Source of the DNA: Codonopsis lanceolata
Lineage: Eukaryota > Streptophyta > Magnoliopsida > Asterales > Campanulaceae
Direction: 5' to 3'
Length of the DNA: 64,000 nucleotides
NCBI GenBank assembly: GCA_013146195.2
Contig: CM028377.1
Coordinates: forward strand, 60,822,678-60,886,677
The notes under the pieces were generated by a model, which worked only from the letters and a program-made list of their open reading frames with translations, had not been told where the DNA came from and did no database searches. Below are positions 10,223-21,680 of this stretch, one piece after another; position 1 is the stretch's first letter; the number at the start of each line of letters is the position of its first letter. The translations under genes were made by a program, and so were the position numbers.

Positions 10223-11155
10223 GGAGTAAATTTGAGTCGGTCCACTTTCAAAAGTTTTCAATTTCTCCAAACCATCATCTTTTTTTATCGAAAAAAAGTC
10301 ACTTTTGAGGGTGAAAAGACTACAATACCCTTAATGAGTCTGAGGTGCGCTACGGATCACTCACCCTTATGCACCGCGCTGCATCAATTTAATTAATTGT
10401 ATTAATTTTTACACTGGCGTGATTCCTCAAATTATTTACATAATTCAATTTACATCGTGTTGCATCAAATTATGCATCGCTATGCAATGATTTTAAATTA
10501 CATAATTCAATTTTGCAGCGCGATACAAAAATATGTAGAATGCGATGCAAAAATTTTAGATTACAAGACCTTATTTGCCCTTTTTTTCAGTACACAATCA
10601 ACAAATGATTCAAAATATATATGCATCTTTCATGTATCCCAAATCCAAATTGATACATCACGATTTACAAATGATGCATTGTGATTCAAAATTAGTGCAT
10701 CTAGATTTAAAAAGGTGTCCAACAACGAAAAAATTATTTATTCAAACATTTTATTGAACATTTTACATGTATAGCAACACAAACACAAAAATAGTTTTAT
10801 ATTAGTATAATTTATAAATCTATTTTGAATCGCACAAATACAAATAATCTATTTTGAAGAAGAAGAAGAAGCAACATATATGTATTAGTAAAAGAATGAG
10901 AAGTTTGGGTAACAAAGAAAAAGTATGTAGTAACTATCGTTTTTCCTCGTCACCCAACTCCCCACTTTCTTTCTACTTTATAGTTTTTTATACATCTTCA
11001 GGTGAACGGGGGTGAAGAAGAATAAATGTACAACGTTTTCTAAACTTGGGTAATATAGGAACAATATTTTAAAAATGGACTTTAGCGGTTAATAAAAAAG
11101 AACACTAGGCTAGAGAGAAAATATGTTTGGGAAAGTGTACCGACCAACAATTTCC
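10223..11155. mobile_element. MULE-like non-autonomous element, copy C
   Basis: It starts GGAGTAAATTTGAGTCGG, six bases after copy B ends, and ends CGACCAACAATTTCC. Subterminal blocks include CCCTTAATGAGTCTGAG on the left and GGACTTTAGCGGTTAAT on the right. It matches copy J (45763-46604) in inverted orientation along most of its length. Both copies contain the segment ATGCATCTTTCAT followed by CCCAAATCCAAAT, so this is one family and not chance similarity. A small frame across this region is not a gene. Confidence 0.78.
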
Positions 11156-11209
11156 TTAAAAAATATATTAGTTTAGATCTGGTTCAAACTTGATTATATA
11201 TAGTTTAAT

Positions 11210-11819
11210 GGAGAAAATGCGGGCGGTGTAACCACTTATGTCTCCTATGTTTTTTTAACCGTAAAAAGATATTTTTGAGAACGAAAAGATAACTATGCCA
11301 TTAATGAACCAGACATGTGCTAAGGATGTACCCAACATATTGCGGTGCATAAATTTGTCATGAGCGTTTTTCAGACAAAATGCATCAAATTTCAATCACA
11401 ATGCATCAATTTGAAAACGCAATGCATCAATTTGGAATCGCAAATCATCACAATGTTCTATCTATTTTCATTACAAAATCAAGCAAAATAAGAAAACGTT
11501 GACCACATATTTACAGAAGTCAATCAATCTATATTCATTCTACTTGTCTCATTCTTTAATTATAATATCAAGCAAAATAAGTAAACTTTAACTACATCTA
11601 TAATCTAGTCAAACCCAAATACGGAAGCTGATATATATAATTACTCGTTTACAAATGTAATTGCGATGCATAAACTTTAATCGTAATGCATGATTTTGTG
11701 CATTGCGATGCATGATTTTTGTCTAACTGAGTGATGCTTTGCACGTGTTTTCCATTCATTAAAGGTATCGTAGTTTTTATACCCCAAAAAGTGCATTTTT
11801 TCGGTTAAAAAAGTGTGAT
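11210..11819. mobile_element. MULE-like non-autonomous element, copy D
   Basis: The left end is GGAGAAAATGCGGGCGGTG. The right subterminal block has CATTAAAGGTATCGTAG and TTTTTTCGGTTAAAAAAG, after which the outer end is lost against copy E. The interior consists of GCATCAATTTGAA and TTGCGATGCAT words. Confidence 0.65.
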
Positions 11820-13236
11820 AACAGGACTGGTACCAAGCGGTGAAATTATAACCGCAATAGTCCATTATTATTATTTTTTTAAACCGCTACAGTGCACTTT
11901 TAGGTGGAAAACGACTAAAATACCATTAATGAAGGAAAGGCGAGCACACAAAGCCATTGTCCCAATTTGTGCGTCGGTAAATTTTTTGGGCATCGTTTCA
12001 TTTTTGTGGAAGAAACGATGCCTAATTAATAACACCGATGCATGATTGGAAGAAACGATGTTTAATTAATAACATCGAGGCATGATTAGGCGTCGTTCAT
12101 TTTTGTGGGGTTTAAAACATTGTGCATTGTTACCTCTAATTTGGGCAAAGTTTGTCACCATGTTAAAGAAACGATGTCTAATTAATAACACCCAGGCAAG
12201 ATTGGAGGAAACGATGCCTAATTAGTAACATCGAGGCATGATTGGACGCCGTTCATTTTTGTGGGGCTAAAAACATTGGGCGTCGTTGCTTCAAATTTGG
12301 GAATCGTTGCCTCCAATTTGGACGCCATTGCCTCAAATTTGGGTGTCATTGCCTCTAATTTGGGCGAAGTTTGTCACTATATTAAAGAAACGATCTCTAA
12401 TTAATAACACCAAGGAATGATTGGAAGAAATGATGCCTAATTAATAACACTGAGACATGATTGAGGATCGTTCATTTTTTTGGGGCTCAAAACATTGGGG
12501 GTCGTTGCCTCCAATTTGGGCATTGTTGCATCATATTTGGGCATCGTTGCCTCTAATTTGAGCGAAGTCTGTCACCATATTAAAGAAACGACGTCTAATT
12601 AATAACACTGAGGCATGATTGGAAGAAACGATGCCTAATTAATAGCACCGAGGCATGATTGGGTGTCGTTCATTTTTGTGGGGCTCAAAACATTGGGTGT
12701 CGTTGCCTCTAATTTGGGCGTCATCCTCTCCAATTTGGCCGTCGTTGCCTCTAATCATAGGCAACGACACCCAAATCATAGGCAACGACTCCCACATCGT
12801 AGTCTTCGACACCCACATCATAGTCTTCGCACATTTCCTCCACTACCATCGAACAAGATTATTCACGTATTGTAGCCAGAAATGGAGCCAAAGATTGTTT
12901 TTATCATGCCCAGAGATGTCAATCCAGCCTACCTTGCAATGCCAGTTTCGAATTTCCGAACTTCCCATGTTGAACAAGTTTGAGTTTACTTCTGTTTTGA
13001 GGAGTAGTCTAGTCGTTGTGATTATGGGAGATTCGTGAGGTGTATTGTAAAAAATCAATAAATGGACTCGGGTTATAAGAATGTAGTTCACAAAGCTCAA
13101 TATCGAAGATGATGGGGAGATGTAGCATAGGTATTTTAGGAAGAAAAAAAAATAGAAAAGTACTTTTACGGTTTAAAAAAATAGAGTACTGAAAAAGTTA
13201 CAATTTCACAAAATGAGACTGGGCCGCAATTATTCC
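11820..13236. mobile_element. MULE-like non-autonomous element, copy E, carrying a satellite block
   Basis: The left subterminal end is ACTGGTACCAAGCGGTGAAA followed by TAACCGC. The right end is GAGACTGGGCCGCAATTATTCC. It is the longest of the cluster because its middle is a tandem array built on AAACGATGCCTAATTAATAA and CGTTGCCTC(C/T)AATTTGGG. Frames of up to 127 codons inside it are repeat translations and not genes. Confidence 0.7.
12009..12760. repeat. Imperfect tandem array (units of about 150-220 bp with internal sub-repeats)
   Basis: Unit starts are recognisable at about 12009, 12163, 12384 and 12581 by (T)AAAGAAACGA followed by CTAATTAATAACAC. Each unit has a duplicated 46-bp head (…GAGGCATGATTGGA), the segment TTCATTTTTGTGGGG, several CGTTGCCTCCAATTTGGGC words and CGAAGTTTGTCACCATATT. 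The last unit runs into an inverted pair GTCGTTGCCT/AGGCAACGAC (12740-12767), which could form a hairpin. Confidence 0.8.
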
Positions 13237-13395
13237 TTAAAAAAAACATAGGACACCGTAGAAATTTAAAATTATCTAAAGTGGATTGGCCCGAAAATTT
13301 CACTCAAGTTTAATTTGGTTGAATTTGGAAAAAGTAGGGCCCATCTATTTAAACTCAATTGATGGCCTTAACAAAATGATAGACAATATAATAAA
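13237..13395. repeat. Orphan right end of the MULE-like family
   Basis: AAAGTGGATTGGCCCGAAAA (13278-13297) is the inverted family end without a partner. It lies between copies E and F, so another copy once stood here or recombined away. Confidence 0.5.
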
Positions 13396-14587
13396 GGGTA
13401 AAATTCGGGACGGTCTACTTTGCACAATTTTCAACTGCTACAATATGCTATGTTTTTTTAATCGAAAAAAGGACACTGTTGGGGAAAAAAGACTACAATA
13501 CTGAATTGGAGACGCGCTACAGATGACCTACTCAGACTCGGTGCATCGCAACACATCAATATGTGCATCGCGACACATGAAATTTCAACCAAGATGCATA
13601 ATCCAATCTCTCTCGCTCCCCCCAACCCTCTCACATCATACAACAACTTTAATCTCTCTCTCTCTCCTTCTATCCGACTTCCCCAGCTCCAACCTTCATC
13701 TCTATCTCAATTCTTCCCCACCTCATTTATCTACGTCTCTGACAAACAAATATCCCTCTCTCTATGCTTCATTTTTTTACCAAGCCTTCGTCATCTCTGA
13801 GCCTCTCTCCCGGCTTCAATCCAGATACGGTCATGGCCATCTTCATTTCTATACCGTTCTTTTTCTCTCAGGGCCCTAGCCGAACCTACCACATTTTCTC
13901 ATCTCTTGAAAGTCTTCTTCATCAGCCACCGTCGCAACAGCTTCAGCTTTTATAATTACCATCTACGATCAATTTCATCTGTTCCACTCATCTTTCTCTA
14001 CTCCGGTCGTAAGACACAACATCTCAGTTTCAACCGCGATGCATCGTGGTTCCAAATCGATGCATCGCAATTGAAAATCGATGCATCGAAAATCTAATAT
14101 GCTTGACTGAGGTAGTTCAACAGATAGAGCATCCTTGTGCTTCGATCTAACATTAGCAACAAACTTGTAATGGAAACTTGATCTGGGGGATAGATCGAAG
14201 AAAGTAGAAACTTTGCAATGGAAACTTTTTACGACTTGCATTTTCTTCCCATGTTTCGGTCTCTTTTAATGGATATTGCAACAACTACACTTCAATTTAG
14301 ATACCCAACCCAACTAACTTAATCTTCTTCCTCAATTCCAACTGGGTTTTACCATAATGCATCGTCGTCGTCCATTTCTTTCTCTAATAGCGCTTGCTGG
14401 AGATGGCAGTCTAAAAAGAACCAGTTCGTTATTGTTTACTATTCGTTGATAGAAATGGGAGACGAAGAGGGAAAAGAAGAAGAAATTTTTATCGGTTTAG
14501 TGATTGGGTATTTTGGGAACAACTTTAAAAATGGTCTTAAGCGATTAGATTTGATATATGAGAAAGTAAACCCGCCTACAATTTATC
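13396..14587. mobile_element. MULE-like non-autonomous element, copy F
   Basis: The left end is GGTAAAATTCGGGACGGTC with the AATCGAAAAAAGGACAC block. The right end has GGTCTTAAGCGATTAGAT and CCCGCCTACAATTTATC. GCATCG words occur at 13540-13600 and 14035-14095. The pyrimidine-rich 13600-13920 gives a frame of 118 codons with low complexity (Ser, Leu, Pro) and no recognisable domain. Confidence 0.65.
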
Positions 14588-16753
14588 TTATAATAAAAGT
14601 AACTAAAAACAATATTATAAGACCTTATTTCTTAAAATTAATATATGGTTTATTTATTGAAGTACAACAAAATTTTCATTGTTAACATGAAACCTCGAGC
14701 AATCATTCAATCAATCATCGTATAATCAACCGAGCATGAAGGTGGCATGAATATTGTTCTTGATCAACTTTTTGGGTCGGTTCTAACCGGGTATTTAACA
14801 AACAAATTTTGTTTTTGGTTTTTTAGAGAACCAGGGGAAAACTTATAATTTGACCCAATTTGTGTGTTGTATTAAGCAAAAACCGTGTATTGTATTAAGT
14901 AGTCCGTTAAAAAAAAACTGTTATTGAGAAGTTGAGAGAGAGAGAGCTTGTTAGGCTGCCTCTGGTCTGGACCGTAGGTAGGTAATGCAATGTAGGGTGA
15001 AAAGATTACCAAGTAGTTTGGCAAGAGCAACAAGATCTTGGGAGCATTCCTGGCTTTTGAATATATGGCCCACGTGAATGGTCCCGCGCGCATTTTGGCT
15101 TCAAGTCTTGGATCTGCATCAAACCATTTTCGTCAAGCCTTAATTGACATATCCATGTGAACATCACATGCTTGGTAGAAGTATATTTTGTACACTAGAG
15201 CTAGCAGTTGCTTAATTCCACACTGTACTATTGGATCTCAAGATCATGCATGATCTAGCCTAGCTTCCATGGCTACGACATCTTCTTTTGTTTGGTTTCG
15301 TAATTTGCACATCTATAATTGGGTCTTAAACTTAGTTTTGTGTTATTTTTCCGTTTCTTTCAAATTAAAACGCATCTAAAGAATATAATTCACCCTAACG
15401 ACAAACATACATACATGTATACATGTCTGATCCTATATAGTGCATGCCTGACTAGCTATATGCACACACATATTGAGCTTAAAGTGTTTCTTTTAGAAAC
15501 ACCTTTCCCATCTCTTGAGCCCAGACATTTGCATCCAACAAGTAATATATAGTTGCTAATTTTACGTAATGGTTCTGACAGTCTAAACCGAACCAATAAG
15601 GGTCTCCCACGGGGCTAATTTTACCCAACAAGTTGAAGTGCTACTTTGTTAACAGTGGTGTGAGAATTATTTTGGAGGTACATGGTAGGTTATGAGGCAC
15701 TGGTAGGGTGCCTCCCTAGCTTCCAACGAATAAGGTTTAATCTATGTGTATAGGATGGCAGCAGCCAGCAGGAGTAGGGGATAAAGTTAAAGAAGCTGCC
15801 ATTGAATTTGAGGGTCATCAATCAATGATCAATGCATGCAAAATAAAAATAGTAATCATCATGTGCTAATTAATTTTCAGATTCAATTAATCATTGTGTG
15901 AAATATTAATGTTAGCTAGACCTAGTGAGTAGTGAGCACTGAGCAGCATAAGGGAACATCTCACATGGTTGTTGGAAATATAGACGACTTTGACACATGT
16001 ACAAAACATCCCTGCCTCTGCCTTTGCCTTTGCCTTTGCCTTTGCCTTGACCCCCTTAATTGGTTCATTGGCATTTATAGGATGGTCCATCCATGTTTGA
16101 CTAGAGCTATGTAAAGCTACATGGATTGTTGGGTCTAATCCAAAGAAACTAGATAGCTACTTCAAATATGTGAGACAAGAAAGCCAACAGTCGGTCACAT
16201 AACAGTCCAACAAACTTGTTTCATTAGTGCCCATCGAGATTACTGTGCTAGTGCAACCCTAAAATTTCAGTCTTTTGACTTGTAGTTGTACGTTGCACCT
16301 GTCAATTACCAAAATACCCAGCAATTCCCTTCATATCATCTTCTCCTAATAACCCGGCCGGGACAGTCTGATTACACATAATCACGGCGGATTGGATTTA
16401 TGAAAATAATATTGGCCTCAATCATATATTCATATCTAATGCCATGCACAACACGTAATGGGCGGGATTGGCTCCTCTCTATTATTGCATCTCTTTAATT
16501 AATTTTGTCTATCCTTTGACTTAACAGAAGTACCTGATAGTCATTTATAAATGCATTTAGAAGAGAGTAAAGCTAGAGTTACTTTGTGCATCGACAATGG
16601 TGGTTGCTACTCACACTCTAAAATCCATTTTTAGACTCTTTTGTCACCCTTAATATCCATAGTGGACACCCAAAAGCTAACACCATACCTTTAATCCGTT
16701 GAATCAGATTCTAAATTTAGAGGGAGCTTTAGTGGAATAGTACTCCACTCTCC

Positions 16754-16795
<42 letters not shown>

Positions 16796-17218
16796 CCGCT
16801 CCTCCTTTCGTCCAAGAAAGTTTTCTAGTATTTACAACAACAAAAAAAAAGTATTTTAAATAAATGAGAGGACAAAATAATAATGGTAATAATAATAATG
16901 ATAATATTAATATATTTTAAACATAAATTACCCTTTGACATATTTTTAGATAAAGATAATTAAAATTATTAAAACATACAACATTTTTTTATAAAATATA
17001 CAATTTAAAATATAATATATATTTTTTCATAAATTACCCTTTGATAATTAGGTTTGTTTGTTGAAATGAGAGAAATTTTTATATAAAGGGTTGTATAGTA
17101 ATAACGGGTGGTTATTAGAGTAAATTTTTTTTAAGTGTTGACAAAGTGTAAATTGAACAGAAAAATGAGGTATTTTAAAGTGTAGTATATATAGACTTCC
17201 ATTGTTGTGAATTCTCTT
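14588..17218. other. Intergenic stretch without a recognisable gene
   Basis: I find no conserved reading frame, tRNA or transposon ends here. It includes (CTTTGC)n at about 16013-16049, a run of about 17 TC pairs at 16755-16791, and two copies of ATAAATTACCCTTTGA near 16925 and 17030. Base composition around 14900-16700 is less extreme than in the flanks, so regulatory or decayed gene sequence is possible but not shown. Confidence 0.45.
16013..16049. repeat. Hexanucleotide microsatellite (TGCCTT)n
   Basis: Five to six consecutive TGCCTT units, the first imperfect (TGCCTCTGCC), are read directly. Confidence 0.9.
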
Positions 17219-17352
17219 AACGAGCAATAATTTTATACGCACTAAATGATGTGACATTTTATGTATCATTTTATTTGACATCCAGTCATTTTTAAAGATG
17301 TCACACATGATATCCTAATTTACATCATTTGGTGCATAAAATTAATTTCTCA
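17219..17352. mobile_element. Small hairpin MITE
   Basis: GAGCAATAATTTTATACGCA near the left and TGCATAAAATTAATTTCTC near the right are inverted repeats. They extend inward to ATGATGT/ACATCAT. The size is about 130 bp. The family is not identified. Confidence 0.5.
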
Positions 17353-18115
17353 TTAAGTAGCTCGAGCATTACTATTTAAAATTTTGAGAAAATGTAGTAT
17401 TCTCTTTCTTCCATAAAATAAAATAAAATATATTATTCTTTTTTATAATAAAGTCGAGAAGAGACTATTTTCACTACAATATATTCTTATCCACTACGTT
17501 TACTAAAATTTAATTTAAGTAATCAATATCTTGACTCCTTTACCCATCAAATCCACCTTATTAATTTGTTTTGCAAAGTCACTAATCGTTTGTTTCTCTT
17601 TCTAATGATCTTTCTTTTTCTCTTCCGGAATAAATTATATTAAATCATGAGTTGGAACGTAAATGATTTTATGCGCACAAATTTTTTAAAACAATATAAA
17701 TCAAATACTCGAGAGAAAAATAATTCACAAGTGTAGTTTTTTCTGCCTACGAAAAAAACTTCATCCGTCTCAAATTTATTGTTTTGTTTGACCTAACACA
17801 CAGATTAAGAAGAATAATTGACTTGATTATTAATATATGTATAATATACAATTTCTATTAAAGTCCACGTAAATGTGACCTATAATTAAAATGAAAAAAA
17901 AAGGGTTAAATGATAAAAACAATTTCTAAAAAAGAAATTTTACAAACAAAACAACTTTTTTTAGACGTGAAAAAAAAGAGGACAATAAGCTAGGGAGGGA
18001 GATAGATGTATAAATGATAAATGATACTCCGTAATATAGAATACACAAGGGGTGACATGAATTATATTATATTAAATTAACAAATTAAATAAATAAAGGA
18101 TATATTTAATTTTAA
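17297..18115. repeat. Tandem duplication, first copy (about 0.82 kb, uninterrupted)
   Basis: The order of landmarks is: CATCATTTGGTGCATAAAAT, TAGTATTCTCTTTCTTCCAT, TACCCATCAAATC, AATAAATTATATTAAATCAT, GAGAGAAAAATAATTCACAA, an old Stowaway-like segment (about 17761-18001), GGACAATAAGCTAGGG, and GACATGAATTATATTATATT. Every one recurs in the same order in 18116-22370, where insertions separate them. No gene lies in it. Confidence 0.85.
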
Positions 18116-18213
18116 GATGATATACATGATACTGCATCATTTGGTGCACAAAATTAAATATTCATTAAGTAGCTCTAGTATTACTATTTAGAAAATTAAG
18201 ATGAAATAATGTA

Positions 18214-19702
18214 CTCCCTCCGTCCCTAAATTATTATCTTGTTTTCATTTTTCGTCCGTCATAAAATAATTGTCTAGTTTGAAGCTTTCTTTTTTAGGAC
18301 AACATTTTTACCACTTTACATTTACTTTTGCATTATACTTTAATTATTGACCATATATATACACATGAGTTTTAAAGTAAACTCAGGACTGGCCATGGGG
18401 GAAGGCAAAAAGGGTGAACCGCCTAGGGCCCCTAATTTTTGGGTGCCCCAAATTTATAAAAACTGCCTTATGTATTAATTAATTTTTTTAATTTTTTTTA
18501 ACTGCGTAACCTGTTTTATTTAATGAAAAGTGTATTTTATATTTTATACATATTATTAAGAACGTAAAATATCAGAACAATTCCAAATTAGTAATTATAC
18601 ATATTATTACTTATTCTTATTTTTTAAAAAATAAAATAAAAACTGTTTATCTTTTAAAGTGGTCTTAATAACATAAAAACAGTTTATCTTTTAGAGTGGT
18701 CTTAATGGTTATACATATTCTTAGTTAAACCAAAAAAATTTCAAAAAAGATAATACTCATTTTAAAACTCAAACCACCTAAAGAAAAACTCAATAAATTT
18801 TTTAAAAAATGGTTAAACAAAAAAAGATGAATCCACTCTTATTAACAACATTAAAAATCGGAAGAATGTTTTATACACTCAATTTAAATTATTATTATCA
18901 CTTCTATTGATTTAAATTGACTATTTTTCAATTTAAAATTTTAGTATTTTTCTTAACTTTGTAAAAAATTATTTTTATTCTTAAATAATTATTCTTAAAT
19001 AGGACAACAATACCATTATACCGATTCAAAGAGAGGAGGTGGAGAGAACATGTGAGAAGGGGTGTGTAGGGGTTGCTCAATCGCCGTTCAACCGCCCTTC
19101 GCACATGTGAAATCTAGACGAAATTGGGACCGTAGGATCTCGGTAAATGAATTGATCTCGACCCCTCATTAGCATTTATCAATTGCACATGTACAATCCA
19201 AGATGTATTGTAATATAGATAGATATATATATATATAATTTTTAAAATGTTCAAAACTTCTTACTTGACATAGTGGTGGGACGCGCTATGGATATATTGC
19301 AGACCACATGTTTGAATCCTTATATAGGCGATAGTCTTTTTATTAATTTTGGTTTGTGAATTTACTTTCAAAGATATATATTATATGATGTACTATCAAA
19401 TTCATAATTTACTAGTTGTTCTAATGGATAATATGCTTGTTTATTGACTATGATATATGATGGCTATGAGATATATGATATATGATATATGATGGCTAGA
19501 CATTGAATTTTTTTTTTTTTGTGTTAAATAAATTTTTATTTTTACATTTTTATAGAGGGCCGTTTTTTTCCCATGCGTCCACAAAAGTTTTGGGCCAATT
19601 CTGAGTAAACTACATATCAAATTAATATTAATAATTCAATCAATGTATTTTCTTAAACCGTGTGCCAAGTCAACCCAGATGATAATTTTGGGACGGAGGG
19701 AG
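18214..19702. mobile_element. Stowaway (Tc1/Mariner) MITE, interrupted by a hAT element
   Basis: The termini are CTCCCTCCGTCCC and its inverse GGGACGGAGGGAG, with TA duplications at 18212-18213 and 19703-19704. These are diagnostic of Stowaway. Without the inserted hAT it is about 261 bp, close to the uninterrupted copy at 42249-42506 (258 bp). Confidence 0.93.
18384..19603. mobile_element. Non-autonomous hAT element (1,220 bp) nested in the Stowaway MITE
   Basis: The ends are CAGGACTGGCC and GGCCAATTCTG (inverse CAGAATTGGCC), with an exact 8-bp duplication AGTAAACT at 18376-18383 and 19604-19611. An 8-bp duplication with CAG…-type ends indicates hAT. The subterminal segment GCCTAGGGCCCCTAATTTTT is typical of plant hAT elements. 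No transposase frame is present. A tRNA-like stretch at 19265-19330 (AGTGGTGGGACGCGC, then GTTTGAATCC) hints at a SINE inside, but weakly. Confidence 0.92.
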
Positions 19703-20160
19703 TAGTATTCTCTTTCTTCCATAAAATAAAATAAAATCTATTATTCTTTTTAAAGTTGAAGAAAAGTCTATTTTAACTACAATATTTTCTTATCCACTAT
19801 ATTTACCAAAGTATAATTTAAGTAATATCTTGACACCTTTACCCATCAAATCTTTATTATTAACCTTTTTCCCCAAGTCACTAATTGTTTTGCTTCTCTT
19901 TGTAACATTTTTTCTGATATATCCAAAAAGATACAAGCGGGCAGCTCAGCGTAATGTAGGATATCTAGGCTTTTGAGATCACACTTGGGCTAACAACTTG
20001 TCAGACCAAAAAATTAACACTTGGGTGAATACGAGGAGGTTCCCTGCAAAAACATGGTGTGTGAATCAATATATATATATATATCACTTGAGAGTTTTAG
20101 CTCTCAAAAGTGTGCATACCTTGTAAGGTGTTGAAATGAGGCTTGTATAGTAAAGGGTAG

Positions 20161-20919
20161 TGAAATGCTATATGTAGTTAGGATTCGTAAATAGACAATA
20201 CTTGCTAAAACAGTCACCAATGATGCATCCAATGATACATTATTTCATGAGTCATCTAGTGTAAACATCAGCGAAATAAATAATAAACGAATCAAACAGA
20301 GTGACACTAAACAATAATTTATATCTACAAGTAAAATACTTGTAGACGATGCCTCATGACAAAACTTCTACTAGGTTAAAAGATTGCAATTGCTTACAAT
20401 ATGAAACAAACCGTTTAGAGAATGTAAATCATTACGAAAACTCCTAAGTGAGAAAATGTATCTAATCTATGCTAAACGCTCTTGAATACATCAGCAAATC
20501 AAAAGAATACGAAGAGTGTAGGGCAAAACAGTGAACTGTGAAACTGATGAGTCTTCTGATGATGTATCATTGGGTGGCTCACTGGTTTCGTGACAGCTCT
20601 TCTTCGTGCAAAGCTCTCTCTAAAAATTCTCTACTTTGGTTGACAACGTCCAAGGCTGATCCTTTCTTTTATAGAGCTCCTAGGAAACTTGTCCACCAAG
20701 AAAACAACTCAACAAGGCAATATTATGATTAGGAAAGAGTTATTAAGGAAATAAACGTTTAATCCTACAAGTTAGGGATTGCCATATTAGAGTCCTTAAA
20801 GAAGGCAAGGACCAAGCTTTCTAGCAAATACCTAGAAAGACAATAACAACACATGTCCTAAAAGTTAGGACACGATAAGGAGGAGGAAGAAAATAACGCA
20901 CGGTTATTTTACTCCAACA
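20161..20919 (-). mobile_element. Copia solo LTR related to the SIRE-like element, nested in another solo LTR
   Basis: It begins TGAAATGC…TAGTTAGGATTC, aligning with the start TGAAAGAACG…TAGCTAGGATTC of the LTRs at 300 and 5089. It shares the inner TAATACTTGTAGAC-type segment (ACTTGTAGAC at 20339-20348). It ends CAACA with an exact GGTAG duplication at 20156-20160 and 20920-20924. No internal region remains. Orientation follows from the alignment. Confidence 0.88.
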
Positions 20920-21133
20920 GGTAGGTAACTGCCGAGCAAGAGGATTTAATTGTCAAGTTAATGGCTGTAACTGCCATATATATGACCTTAACTACCTCGT
21001 AAATGGCCTTAACTGCTGAGCATGTTAAGTCATTCACGAAGCGACATCTGGTCCATGTTTGGGACGTGGGGGCGGATTCCACGGTACTGGTTCCCCGCAT
21101 TCCTGAACCGTTACACTTTTACCTTAGCAGGTT

Positions 21134-21680
21134 AATATGCTTGCTGAATAGTGGGCAATGCTCACCGAGGGAGGTATGCTTGCTGAGTAGATGGTGTGCT
21201 TATCGAGGAAATAACATGCTCTCTGAGGAAGGGGCATGCTTGCTGAGCAGTTAGCATGCTCGTCGAGGAAATAACATGCTCGTTGAGTACACAAAGTAAG
21301 TAGCAAGTTTGCTATGTGGTTGACATGCTCGCTGAAGAGGTAGAATGCTTGTTATGTGGTTGGCATGCCCGCTGAGTGATGGGCATGCTTGCTCGCCGGT
21401 GGAGGAGCATTTTTGCTATGTAGGTGGCATGCTCGTCGATGAGGTAGAATGCTCATTATGTTGGTGGCATGCTATACGAGGAGGTAGTGTGTTCGCCATG
21501 GTTGGCATGCTTGTTGAGGAAGGAACATGCTTGCTGAGGACGTAGTGTGCCCGCCGAGAAGGTAACATGCTAGCTATGTAGTTGGAATGCTCGCTGAGTA
21601 AGTAACATGCTTACTGAGCAATTGGCATGCTCGCCAAGGAAGGATCATGTTTGTTGAGTACATAGCATGCTCGCCATGTA
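21134..21680. repeat. 20-bp minisatellite, about 27 copies
   Basis: The unit is close to ATGCTCGCTGAGGAAGTGGC. Copies keep ATGCT(C/T)G and GAG strongly and vary in the last third. The array is inside the outer solo LTR. The unit length is not a multiple of three, and frames crossing it are not genes. Confidence 0.9.

Noticed and set aside
12655..13038. 127-codon frame across the satellite
   Set aside because: It is built from satellite units in its first half and has no domain in the second.
14940..15120. Possible microRNA precursor near the GAGCATTCCTGGCTTTTGAA segment
   Set aside because: I found no complementary arm that would form a convincing hairpin and no match to a conserved plant microRNA.
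21134..21680. Regular short repeats as a CRISPR array
   Set aside because: Units are adjacent without spacers, vary in sequence, and the DNA is plant nuclear.
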